Assembly (NCBI GenBank): GCA_910579735.1
Contig: CAJTUZ010000010.1
Coordinates: 1 to 64,000 of the forward strand
Origin: an uncultured Lachnospiraceae bacterium
GTDB taxonomy: Bacteria; Bacillota; Clostridia; Lachnospirales; Lachnospiraceae
DNA: 64,000 nt
Reading direction: 5' to 3'
Each line of letters starts with the position of its first letter. Within the stretch, counting starts at the first letter, position 1. The translations under genes and the position numbers were made by a program. Below, one piece after another: positions 1 to 8,191 of this stretch. The notes below the pieces were generated by a model, which saw only the letters and a list, made by a program, of their open reading frames with translations, searched no databases and had not been told where the DNA came from.

Positions 1-105
1 GCCGCAACTAAACGGCGCTTAATTTTATAGGTGGGCGTCGGATTTGACCCTTACGCAACACCTTGTATTAATATAGGTATCAAAAAGGTATCACGCCCCA
101 CACCA

Positions 106-145
106 AAAGCCGGAAAGTCCGCTGTTTATGCGGCTTCCCGGCTTT
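106..145 (-). terminator. Rho-independent terminator of the first guaA
   Basis: Reading the minus strand, just past the guaA stop there is an inverted repeat with arms close to AAAGCCGGGAAGCCGC and its complement around an 8-base loop. It fits the end of the guaA transcript. The bases left of it (1-105) hold no gene I can support; they contain two GGTATCA repeats at 76-82 and 87-93. Confidence 0.7.
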
Positions 146-152
146 CTGTTTA

Positions 153-1445
153 CTATTCGAACTCAATCGTCGCCGGCGGCTTAGGACTCATATCGTAGCA
201 AACCCTGTTCACATTCTCAACCTCCGCCAGGATCCTCTCCGTTATCCTCTCCAGCACATCCCAGTCAATCTTCTCGATAGACGCTGTCATTGCATCAATG
301 GTATTGATGGCACGGATAATAACCATATACTCAAATACCCGCGCATTATTCTTCATTCCCACAGACTTAAAATCCGGAACGACCGTGAAATACTGCCACA
401 CTTTCTTATCCAGCCCTGCTTTCGTGAATTCTTCCCGCAGGATTGCATCCGATTCTCTGACTGCTTCCAATCGGTCTCTGGTGATCGCCCCAAGGCACCG
501 CACGCCCAGTCCCGGCCCCGGGAACGGCTGTCTGTATACCATGTCATGAGGCAGCCCCAGTTCCACGCCGCAGGCGCGCACTTCATCCTTAAAAAGCTGT
601 TTTAACGGTTCTACCAGTTCAAATTTCAAATCCTCCGGCAAACCGCCTACGTTGTGGTGAGACTTTACCATCTTCGCCGTTTTTGTGCCGCTCTCAATAA
701 TATCCGGATAAATGGTTCCCTGCCCAAGGAAATCGATTCCTTCCAGTTTCCTCGCTTCCTCCTCAAAAACGCGGATAAACTCACCGCCGATAATTTTCCG
801 CTTCTGCTCAGGGTCTGCCACATTTTCAAGCTTGCCAAGGAAGCGCTCGGATGCGTCTACATAGATTAAATTTGCATGAAGCTCATCGCGGAATACTTTC
901 ACGACACTTTCCGATTCGTTCTTTCTCATCAGGCCGTGGTTTACATGTACGCACACGAGCTGCTGCCCGATCGCCTTAATCAACATCGCCGCAACCACGG
1001 ATGAATCCACGCCTCCCGACAGCGCCAGGAGCACCTTCCGCTCACCAACCTGCTGTCTGATCAGCTCCACCTGATCTTCAATGAAGTTCTTCATATTCCA
1101 ATTTGCCTCTGCGCCGCACTCCTCGAAAACAAACTTTTTCAGTGTCTCCCGATCAGGAAGTTCCATAAGCTGCGTGCTGCATTTCGACTGCGGATAGTCT
1201 ATAGAAATCATCGGAATACCCATATCGTAAAGCTCCGGTCTGATCTCCACTTCCTTCCCGTCAACCACGCGGTTTTCTCCGCCGTTTAACACAATTCCCT
1301 TTACGTTCTTCAAAGCCTTCAGTTCGTCCACAGTAATATCATGTGGATGTATCTCGCTGTATACACCGAGATCACGAACCTCGCGGGCAAGCACGGTATT
1401 ATTGGTACTGCCCATATCCAAAATAACAATCAAGTCCTGTTTCAT
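153..1445 (-). CDS. GMP synthase paralogue lacking a functional glutaminase domain
   Basis: A 430-residue GuaA-type protein. The ATP-pyrophosphatase half is intact: P-loop SGGVDSS at 143-149, the GQGTIYPD segment, the conserved QPFPGPGLGVR segment and the dimerisation domain ending in KPPATIEFE. That half aminates XMP to GMP using ATP. The N-terminal glutamine amidotransferase domain is about 80 residues shorter than in the complete paralogue at 19354-20895. The nucleophile Cys of GICYGSQ is replaced by Asp83 in GIPMISIDY, and the stretch carrying the catalytic His-Glu (FHPE) is absent. The protein should therefore use free ammonia or a partner glutaminase, or have another role. The reading frame is uninterrupted and an AAGGAGG ribosome site lies 8 bases before ATG. 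A truncated but expressed gene seems likelier than a pseudogene. Confidence 0.85.
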   Translation of the reverse strand: MKQDLIVILDMGSTNNTVLAREVRDLGVYSEIHPHDITVDELKALKNVKGIVLNGGENRVVDGKEVEIRPELYDMGIPMISIDYPQSKCSTQLMELPDRETLKKFVFEECGAEANWNMKNFIEDQVELIRQQVGERKVLLALSGGVDSSVVAAMLIKAIGQQLVCVHVNHGLMRKNESESVVKVFRDELHANLIYVDASERFLGKLENVADPEQKRKIIGGEFIRVFEEEARKLEGIDFLGQGTIYPDIIESGTKTAKMVKSHHNVGGLPEDLKFELVEPLKQLFKDEVRACGVELGLPHDMVYRQPFPGPGLGVRCLGAITRDRLEAVRESDAILREEFTKAGLDKKVWQYFTVVPDFKSVGMKNNARVFEYMVIIRAINTIDAMTASIEKIDWDVLERITERILAEVENVNRVCYDMSPKPPATIEFE

Positions 1446-1535
1446 AGGGTAAAGCCTCCTTATCTTTCACTTTGCAGTCACGCTGCCTTTCATCCTGCTG
1501 CCTGTGCCTATGCTGTATGCTGTTGCCACTTTATT

Positions 1536-1565
1536 ATTATATAGTAATCTTCTCAGGAAAAGCAA
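1536..1565 (-). promoter_or_regulatory. Probable sigma-A promoter of the first guaA
   Basis: On the minus strand TTGCTT (1560-1565) and TATAAT (1536-1541) are separated by 18 bases, about 90 bases before the guaA start. No purine riboswitch is evident between promoter and gene. Confidence 0.55.
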
Positions 1566-1646
1566 TGAAATTATTATCTTCTTCACTGTCGTTAATATAT
1601 TGTAGTAAAATCGTAAAATTTATAGTCAAAATTAGTATAAAAAATA

Positions 1647-1675
1647 TTGAACAAAATTTAGAAAACCGCTATAAT
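1647..1675 (+). promoter_or_regulatory. Sigma-A promoter for the binding protein / chemoreceptor pair
   Basis: TTGAAC at 1647-1652 and TATAAT at 1670-1675 with 17-base spacing, about 125 bases before the lipoprotein start. The gap 1446-1801 otherwise shows only the two diverging promoters and a roughly 115-base leader with no structure I recognise. Confidence 0.65.
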
Positions 1676-1801
1676 ATCCACGGGTTGTCCGGTATAGACA
1701 GCTGCCCCGAAGCAAACAGCCGGGACAGCGTCAGCTCTGTATCCTGCTTATCGCAGCGCTGATCAGGGATAGCCATAAGCTGCACTGACATGGAGGGATC
1801 T

Positions 1802-3091
1802 ATGAGAAAGAATATCAATGCTTTGTTTATAACTGCCGTATTGGCTGTATCGCTGTCCGGATGTGCCGGATCAAACGGAGAAAGTAAAGCCGCCGATGCT
1901 GATACGGAACTGCAAAATAGTACTGACAACACAGACGAAACAGAAATACTGTCCGATAACGGAAATGTAGAACTGACTGTCTGGGGAGCTGAAGAAGACG
2001 AAGCGCTTTTAACCATGATTATTGAAAGCTTCCAGGAGGAATATAAAGGACAGGCCGATTTCCATATTACATTTACGGCCCAGAGCGAATCTAACTGTAA
2101 AGATGTGTTGCTGGGGGATCTGGAAGCAGGCGCTGACGTCTTTGCTTTTGCAGATGACCAGCTGAATACTCTCGTAGCTGCCGGTGCGCTGGAGCCGGTC
2201 GAGAATGCAGACCGCATCAAATCAGACAATCTGCCCGGCGCTGTGGAGGCCGCTTCTGTAGGAGATACTCTCTATGCTTATCCTTTAACCGCGGATAACG
2301 GCTATTTTCTATATTATAATAAACAGTTTTTCAATCAGGAAGATATAAAAACCCTTGACCGCATGCTGCAGATTGCAGAGGAAAATGAAAAGAAAATTAC
2401 CATGGACTGGTCTTCCGCGTGGTATGTCTATTCCTTTTTCGGCAATACCGGTCTGGAAGTCGGATTAAACAGTGACGGCATTACCAACTTCTGTACCTGG
2501 AACCAGACTGAAGGCGATATCAAAGGTGTGGACGTTGCCAATGCAATGCTCGCCATTGCCGGCAGTCCGGCCTTTCTCAATACAACGGAGACCGGTTTCC
2601 TGCAAGGCGTTCAGGACGGTTCCGTGATTGCCGGTGTCAGCGGCGTATGGAACTCGGTCGCCATGGAAGATGCATGGAGAGCGAACTATGGCGCAGCCAG
2701 ACTCCCTACCTATACCTGCTCAGGGAAACAGATACAGATGGCATCCTTTTCAGGCTATAAATTAATCGGTGTCAACGCCTATTCTGAGCATTATGCCTGG
2801 GCTGTCCGGCTGGCTGAATGGATTTCCAATGAAAAAAACCAACAGCTCCGCTTTGAAATGCGCGGGCAGGGACCTGCCAACACAAAAGCCGCTGCATCCG
2901 CCGACGTGCAGAACTCCCCTGCCATCACCGCCCTGCTTGATCAGTCGGAATTTTCCTGTTTACAGCGCATTGGCGGCAATTTCTGGGATCCGGTATCTGA
3001 ATTTGCAACAAATATAGCTGCCGGAAACCCGAAAAGAAAGGGACTGCAGGAGCAGCTCGATTCCATGGTGGAAGGAATAACCGCCCCATAA
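1802..3091 (+). CDS. Extracellular solute-binding lipoprotein (ABC sugar-binding type)
   Basis: About 429 residues when read from ATG at 1802 (MRKN), which has GGAGGG five bases upstream; an in-frame ATG at 1790 lies before that ribosome site. A lipoprotein signal peptide ends at Cys21 (lipobox LSGC), followed by an acidic, Ser/Thr-rich linker. The mature part has the look of family 1 extracellular sugar-binding proteins (VELTVWGAEEDEALL near the start, then long alternating segments). No permease or ATPase is adjacent. Instead it is followed 33 bases later by a chemoreceptor, and both appear to share one promoter and one terminator. This suggests it works as a ligand receptor for sensing, or serves a transporter encoded elsewhere. 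The ligand cannot be deduced. Confidence 0.8.
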   Translation: MRKNINALFITAVLAVSLSGCAGSNGESKAADADTELQNSTDNTDETEILSDNGNVELTVWGAEEDEALLTMIIESFQEEYKGQADFHITFTAQSESNCKDVLLGDLEAGADVFAFADDQLNTLVAAGALEPVENADRIKSDNLPGAVEAASVGDTLYAYPLTADNGYFLYYNKQFFNQEDIKTLDRMLQIAEENEKKITMDWSSAWYVYSFFGNTGLEVGLNSDGITNFCTWNQTEGDIKGVDVANAMLAIAGSPAFLNTTETGFLQGVQDGSVIAGVSGVWNSVAMEDAWRANYGAARLPTYTCSGKQIQMASFSGYKLIGVNAYSEHYAWAVRLAEWISNEKNQQLRFEMRGQGPANTKAAASADVQNSPAITALLDQSEFSCLQRIGGNFWDPVSEFATNIAAGNPKRKGLQEQLDSMVEGITAP

Positions 3092-3124
3092 AAACATATA
3101 TTTCTTTTGGAGGATACAGGGATT

Positions 3125-4711
3125 ATGAAGAAAAAATTAAACATCAAATACCGTTTAATACTGCCCATTGCCCTGCTTGGTATAGTAGCGCTCATATCTA
3201 ATCTGCTAGCAGTAACCAATATTATAAAAGTCAATGATAATGCCTCAAATATTGCGGATAATTACATGGAAGGCAAAACCCATCTGGCCCAGATTCACCA
3301 GTCTATCATGAATATACATAAGATGGCGCTGTCGCATATCGTAGCTACCGACTATAACACTATGATTACCCTCGTCAACAACATAAAGGATGCCGAACAG
3401 GAGTTGGACGGCATGCTGGCGGATTATGAAATCTATATCAGTGATGACGACAAAGAGACATACAACGCACTACTCTCTGATTATGATTCTTTAAAGCATT
3501 CTCTTGTTTTTCTCGTATGCGCCAGCGCTGCCAGCAAAACGCAGGATGCCTACGCCTTTGCCAACGGCGATGTAGCCTCCTGCAATACCGCTGTGGAAAA
3601 CAACATCCGTATTCTGGACGAATCCATCAGCACGCGGACCGAGCATGCCAGAACGCAGCTTGCCTCCGTTTATCTCAGTTCCATGATTACAAACAGTGCA
3701 TCCACCCTTATCTGCATTATCCTCGTCCTGATTACGGTCTCTCTTATTTTAAAGTCTGTAGTCAAACCCATCACAAATGTCCTCGATACGCTCAGAGGCT
3801 GCTCCGGACGCATCAGCGACGTAGTGGAGGAAGTATTATACCGTACGCAGACTTCCAGCCAAAACGCTACCGATTTGTCTGCCCTCGCCGAAGAACTATC
3901 GGCAACCATTCAGGAAGTGTCCAATAATGCTTTGCACATCAACCAGAATGCCAAAAATGTGCAGTTGGATTCTGAAAACATGGCCGACGAATGTGAAAAA
4001 ATTACTGCATACTGCGGCGCCATGAATACACGGGCAAAAGAAATGGGACAGTCCGCGCAGAAAAGTCTGGATAACACCAATGCCAAAGTCAGAGAAATTC
4101 TGGACATCTTAAATGAAGCGATTGAGGGAAGCCACAGCGTTGATCAGGTAAATCTGCTTACACACGATATCCTGGAGATCGCTTCCAAGACCAACCTGAT
4201 TGCCTTAAACGCAGCCGTGGAAGCGGCAAGAGCCGGAGAGGCCGGCAGAGGCTTCGCGGTAGTGGCAGAAGAAATCCGCCAGCTTGCGGCTTCCAGCAGC
4301 GAAACGGCAAACCACATTCAGGAAGTCAACAATACCGTAACCCACGCCGTTTATAATCTTTCCGAAAACGCACAAAATCTGATCACATACATAGAGGAAT
4401 CCATCTTAAAAGAATTTCTCTCTTTCGTCGCTTCCGGACAGCAGTATCAGGATGACGCCGCCTATATCAGACAGACCATGGATTCGTTTAATACAAGTAC
4501 CCGCGGCCTGAAGAGCTCCATGACGGAAATTGTTAACGCCATAGAAACTATCACAACAGCCATCGATGAAGGGGCAGCCGGCATTTCCAGCGTAGCCGAC
4601 AGCACACAGCATCTGGTAACCGATATGACGGAAATTACCAATCGTATGGACACAAACCATAAAGTGGCAGCCGAGCTGGAAAAGGAGACCATAACTTTTG
4701 CCAATCTATAA
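3125..4711 (+). CDS. Methyl-accepting chemotaxis protein
   Basis: About 528 residues from ATG 3125, preceded by GGAGGA; a TTG at 3107 is in frame but upstream of that site. Domain order: N-terminal membrane segment (about 10-32), extracellular four-helix-like sensor of about 150 residues, second membrane segment (about 190-212), HAMP-like linker, then a long cytoplasmic coiled coil. The signalling tip of the MCP family is clear at about 349-390 (SKTNLIALNAAVEAARAGEA, then GRGFAVVAEEIRQLA). It should transmit ligand occupancy to CheA/CheW, none of which are in this window. It is the second gene after the solute-binding lipoprotein, which may present ligand to it. Confidence 0.92.
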   Translation: MKKKLNIKYRLILPIALLGIVALISNLLAVTNIIKVNDNASNIADNYMEGKTHLAQIHQSIMNIHKMALSHIVATDYNTMITLVNNIKDAEQELDGMLADYEIYISDDDKETYNALLSDYDSLKHSLVFLVCASAASKTQDAYAFANGDVASCNTAVENNIRILDESISTRTEHARTQLASVYLSSMITNSASTLICIILVLITVSLILKSVVKPITNVLDTLRGCSGRISDVVEEVLYRTQTSSQNATDLSALAEELSATIQEVSNNALHINQNAKNVQLDSENMADECEKITAYCGAMNTRAKEMGQSAQKSLDNTNAKVREILDILNEAIEGSHSVDQVNLLTHDILEIASKTNLIALNAAVEAARAGEAGRGFAVVAEEIRQLAASSSETANHIQEVNNTVTHAVYNLSENAQNLITYIEESILKEFLSFVASGQQYQDDAAYIRQTMDSFNTSTRGLKSSMTEIVNAIETITTAIDEGAAGISSVADSTQHLVTDMTEITNRMDTNHKVAAELEKETITFANL

Positions 4712-4763
4712 AAGACATGGATTGGTTCCCATGTCCATCTGATGACGAACCTTCCAATAAGGT

Positions 4764-4811
4764 AAAAAAACTGGTAAATCCGGGTATTCACACCGCTTTT
4801 ACCAGTTTTTT
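4764..4811. terminator. Bidirectional terminator between chemoreceptor and hydrolase operon
   Basis: ACTGGTAAA and TTTACCAGT arms flank a 19-base loop, with A-rich sequence before and a T run after. It is placed to stop both the plus-strand chemoreceptor transcript and the long minus-strand operon ending at 5002. A smaller hairpin (GACATGG/CCATGTC) lies at about 4715-4733. I see no gene between 4812 and 5001. Confidence 0.75.
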
Positions 4812-5001
4812 AGGTTCCATTCTGTTGTATATATCTTCTATCCAGTCCTGCATTCCAAAGCTTCCGGCTTTCCGCCTCCAGCAGAGCGATGACAGGCGGG
4901 CGATGCCCACACCTAGCTCCAGTTTCTATGGTGCCGTGTCCATTTTTTGATCACATTTCCGCTGGTGAATATTATCCTTTCTTCCGCTTTATCCCGCATG
5001 T

Positions 5002-6693
5002 TTATTCGCTGTCTTTTTGTATGACCGGAAGCTCCACATAAGATGCCTTATCCCCGCCGCAGTGGATGATATGCACTCCCATATCGTTGGCCTTTCCCAG
5101 ATGGATATTCTTCTCTATACTTTCCCGGTATTCATTACCGATGCGGAGTACCAGAGTTTCCCCGGCTTCCCATTTCAGTCCCAAAGGCCTTAAAGGAATT
5201 TCCACCTCCACGATCTCTCCGTCGTTTAAGTATTCCGGCTTTTCAAAGCTGTGTACAGGGATTGCCCCGCTTGACAGTTCTAAGTCTAATGCTCTCAAAG
5301 ACGCCCTGAGCCTTCCTTCAAATCCCATAAGCGGATTCTGGTAACGGTTGTGAGGCGTGCAGTCCCATGAAACCAGCCTTCCTTCTTTATTTTCTTTTCC
5401 GATCTCCACAAACAGATCCATATCATGACAGCCTTTGGCTTCTACAAAAAGCTTGACCTTGGGATACCCCACAATACGGGTTTCTTCCTGGAAAGTAATC
5501 CTGAATTCCGCTCCGGCGCTTACATCCTTTCCGTCATAGGAAACCTTAAAGGCTCCTCCCGGACCGGTTTCCAGCCCGCCGCAGGAATTCCTGCGGGCCC
5601 CCGTTAAATAAAATTTTGTATAGGAAATATTCTTCGGCGGAAAAGTCTCCGATACCAGATCTGTTTCATCAACACCTCCGGGATTTAAGACCGCATAGCG
5701 AACCTTCGGAGTTTCCTCCCAGTTATTTTCAATGCCTTTTAAGTATCTGTCGAAAAATGCCAGCAGCTCTTTCTGGTTTTCAGGCCTGTAAAAATCAACC
5801 CACTCGTGGGTATTATGCACCCTCAGCCACTTCTTTTTTGACGGAATCTCCCTGTATGCCCGGAAAGTACCGTGCGTATGGATCGGGTTGGTATAACTCG
5901 CCACGATATAGACAGGTATCCGGATATTTTTTAAAACAGCTCTTTTGTCCTCCCAATAGGAGTTCATAAAAGGATATTTTTCCGCCATGGAAGGCATATC
6001 GTCCACATAATTGTTGCTGTGCATGACGCTGACTGCCTGCCTGGGGAAGGCGACATTGGCTATGCCGCCCTGCAGTATAGTTTCCCTGTAGGCATCCGTC
6101 TGACCTTCCCACGGGGCGATCGCCTTTAAATGGGGAGGATTCTGATCTGCCCCAAACCATTGGGCAATGGTAAGATAAGAATTGCCCGCCATGCCCACCT
6201 GCCCGTTACACCACTCCTGAGCCGCAAGCCATTCCACATAGTCGTAAATATCTTTTCCTTCGGGATTTCCCCAATGGAAAATATTCCCTTCGGACATAAA
6301 CGCCCCTCTGGCGTCAGGATGAGCTACCGCATAACCCCTGGCGCACCACAGAGCCGGATCCACGCCTTCTTCTTTCTGCAAATGGGACAGATCCTTTTCG
6401 TTGTAAGCCCATGGCACGTCCACATTTGATTTCCCGTAAGGGCTCCAGGAAACTACCGCCGGAACCTTTTCATCGGTTACCGGACGGTAAATGTCCGTAT
6501 AAATAGCCGTATTGTCGCGAAGCACCACCTTGCTGTCTCTTTCCCAGATAATGTCACAGCTAAGAGTCACATCGCCCTTCTCATGCTTATATCCCTTTGG
6601 CAAAACTTTTACAGACGGATTAAATCCGTTATAGTTCCCCTCCGGATCCGTAATGGGCCGGGGTTTTATCCACAGCTGTTTCCATTCCTTCAT
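5002..6693 (-). CDS. CocE/NonD-family serine hydrolase (X-Pro dipeptidyl-peptidase-like)
   Basis: 563 residues. An N-terminal alpha/beta-hydrolase domain holds GYAVAHPDARGAFMSEGN (about 120-136) and the nucleophile motif GNSYL with Ser172; a C-terminal jelly-roll-like domain (PF08530 type) follows from about residue 340. Family members cleave esters, amides or X-Pro peptides; the substrate here is not evident. No signal peptide is visible, so it is cytoplasmic. It is the last gene of the minus-strand glycoside operon and starts 19 bases after the preceding isomerase-like gene. In that context it may remove an acyl group from an imported glycoside or act on a ring product, but that is inference only. 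The start MKEW is the only reasonable one. Confidence 0.85.
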   Translation of the reverse strand: MKEWKQLWIKPRPITDPEGNYNGFNPSVKVLPKGYKHEKGDVTLSCDIIWERDSKVVLRDNTAIYTDIYRPVTDEKVPAVVSWSPYGKSNVDVPWAYNEKDLSHLQKEEGVDPALWCARGYAVAHPDARGAFMSEGNIFHWGNPEGKDIYDYVEWLAAQEWCNGQVGMAGNSYLTIAQWFGADQNPPHLKAIAPWEGQTDAYRETILQGGIANVAFPRQAVSVMHSNNYVDDMPSMAEKYPFMNSYWEDKRAVLKNIRIPVYIVASYTNPIHTHGTFRAYREIPSKKKWLRVHNTHEWVDFYRPENQKELLAFFDRYLKGIENNWEETPKVRYAVLNPGGVDETDLVSETFPPKNISYTKFYLTGARRNSCGGLETGPGGAFKVSYDGKDVSAGAEFRITFQEETRIVGYPKVKLFVEAKGCHDMDLFVEIGKENKEGRLVSWDCTPHNRYQNPLMGFEGRLRASLRALDLELSSGAIPVHSFEKPEYLNDGEIVEVEIPLRPLGLKWEAGETLVLRIGNEYRESIEKNIHLGKANDMGVHIIHCGGDKASYVELPVIQKDSE

Positions 6694-6712
6694 AGCACCC
6701 GCTCCATTCTCT

Positions 6713-7672
6713 TTAGTCTTCCAGCAGGCGGTTCAGTAAAGTCACATAGCGTTTTAACTGTTCCATTGCCGCCTCATCCCAGCCTTCATATTCGCTGGCG
6801 ATATATCCCTTAAATCCCAGCTCTTTTACCATAGGAATGATCTCCTCATAAGGAATGCATGGGTTGTGACAGTTTTCATCCAGGAAATGGAATTTCCCGT
6901 GAATATAAGGGGAATAGGGAATCAGCTTTTTCAAATCCTCCAGCTTTGCGGGGGACTGGAAATGGCCTACAATATCTACGATCACATTTTTCTCATAATC
7001 CGTAAAATCATCTGTGGCTATGATCTCTTCCGCGGAAAGACGTTCTTTATTCAGTTCGATAACCGCATTGAGCTTATCTTCCCTGAAGCCGTCCCTTAAA
7101 TAATTCTCGATCATCTGTTTATGAGGCGCATACTGGAAAATGGAAAAATCCGGTACAACTCCCAGATAGCCTTCGCTTTCAGGCTCCGCCATAATCTCTA
7201 AATATTCCTTCCATACCGGCACATCAGGGTGGTGCGGTGCATGCATTTCAATACAGAGCTTCATATCAAGCTGTTTACAAAAAGGAAGCATTGCTCGAAA
7301 GTTCTTGGGTTTGATAGCGTGCTGGGTACGCACAAGATCCGCCCCTGCCTTTTTAGCCAGGATCAGATCCCGCCTTGTATGCTCGCAGATCTCCTCATCC
7401 GTCAGATCCCTGTCGGGATGCAGTCCCATATCGATATATGCGCTCCAGGAAACAAGATGCAATTCATACTTATCCAAAAGCTCCTTAAAATGCGCGATCC
7501 ACTCGTCAGAAATGTTGGGATATTCCGGCGCCATCTGCGCCACAACGATTTCAACACCTTCGTAGCCCATCTCATGGGCCGTTCTCAATAAATCCTCCAG
7601 ATCCATTAATTTCAAGTCATAGAAATACGTAAAACTATAAATGGAAACGCCGATCTTAATATCTTTACTCAT
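6713..7672 (-). CDS. TIM-barrel protein, probable C-glycoside deglycosidase alpha subunit
   Basis: 319 residues of the xylose-isomerase-like TIM-barrel (sugar phosphate isomerase/epimerase) fold. Likely metal ligands in order are Glu142 (CIEMHAPHH), Asp175 (VVPDFS), His262 or His258 (IHGKFHF) and Glu294 (IASEYEG); His144 is a candidate base. The family includes the alpha subunits of the C-glycoside-cleaving enzymes (DgpC, DfgA, CarC), which work as heteromers with a small beta subunit after a Gfo/Idh/MocA oxidoreductase forms the 3-oxo sugar. Here the small subunit gene lies immediately upstream (21-base gap) and such an oxidoreductase is three genes upstream. Plain sugar isomerase activity is the alternative. 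The fold is certain; the C-C cleaving role rests on context. Confidence 0.8.
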   Translation of the reverse strand: MSKDIKIGVSIYSFTYFYDLKLMDLEDLLRTAHEMGYEGVEIVVAQMAPEYPNISDEWIAHFKELLDKYELHLVSWSAYIDMGLHPDRDLTDEEICEHTRRDLILAKKAGADLVRTQHAIKPKNFRAMLPFCKQLDMKLCIEMHAPHHPDVPVWKEYLEIMAEPESEGYLGVVPDFSIFQYAPHKQMIENYLRDGFREDKLNAVIELNKERLSAEEIIATDDFTDYEKNVIVDIVGHFQSPAKLEDLKKLIPYSPYIHGKFHFLDENCHNPCIPYEEIIPMVKELGFKGYIASEYEGWDEAAMEQLKRYVTLLNRLLED

Positions 7673-7693
7673 AATTTTGCCGCCTCGCTTTCT

Positions 7694-8122
7694 CTATTCT
7701 ACCATCAGTTCTTTTGTACATTCCGAAATTTCCACACCATAATCTCCTTCATAGCCTGTATACGGGATCCGGTGCTGCATATGGGCTTTTACGGAATGGA
7801 CGCTGCCTTTCTCCAATCCTTTATAATCAACCACCCGTATTACGGCGTCATCAGTAATGTGCCAATATTCGGCAAAAAGTCCGGGAAGCTCCGAAAGCAG
7901 GAACTGCTTTCCGTTTAAGTGAAATTCCACCATTCCGTCAGGAACCCGTTCTCCATCCACTTCAAAATATAACTCTTCAATACAGCTTAAATAGGTTCCT
8001 CTATAAGTCGGATAGTGAAGCTTGAATTCGTACCCGTATGAGATTCCCTCTACCTGTGTATTCTGAATGGGCGCATCAACCACCATGTGAATGTCCCATT
8101 GTGCAAATGCTGAAAAAAACAT
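7694..8122 (-). CDS. Small protein resembling C-glycoside deglycosidase beta subunit (DUF6379-like)
   Basis: 142 residues, no signal peptide, beta-rich. The pattern is that of the beta subunits DgpB/DfgB/CarB: YEFKLHYPTYRGTYLSCIEE (about 31-50), then FEVDGERVP, a central RVVDYKGLEKGSVHSV segment and RIPYTGY near the C-terminus. Length also matches the family (about 130-150). The known beta subunits complete the active site of the TIM-barrel alpha subunit, whose gene follows directly. I recognise the family from memory of its sequence pattern, so an HMM search should confirm it. It is the marker gene that points the whole operon towards C-C glycoside cleavage. Confidence 0.72.
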   Translation of the reverse strand: MFFSAFAQWDIHMVVDAPIQNTQVEGISYGYEFKLHYPTYRGTYLSCIEELYFEVDGERVPDGMVEFHLNGKQFLLSELPGLFAEYWHITDDAVIRVVDYKGLEKGSVHSVKAHMQHRIPYTGYEGDYGVEISECTKELMVE

Positions 8123-8191
8123 AATTTTTACCTCCTACTACAATGTATTTATGGTTGCTGTTCAAAGCATCCGATCCAGATGCTTTATGTA

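Noticed and set aside
1..105. Minus-strand GGGTCAAATCC...GCCCACC resembling the 3' part of a tRNA, possibly an island attachment remnant downstream of guaA.
   Set aside because: The T-loop consensus is broken, no acceptor or anticodon arm can be formed within the window, and no integrase is visible.
1669..2229. A 186-codon open frame on the minus strand.
   Set aside because: Mirror of the binding-protein gene; Ser/Ala-rich translation with no motif and no ribosome site.
4812..5001. Minus-strand frame including MQDWIEDIYNRMEPKKL, possibly a gene remnant.
   Set aside because: Short, stop directly upstream, no family recognised, and it runs through the terminator.
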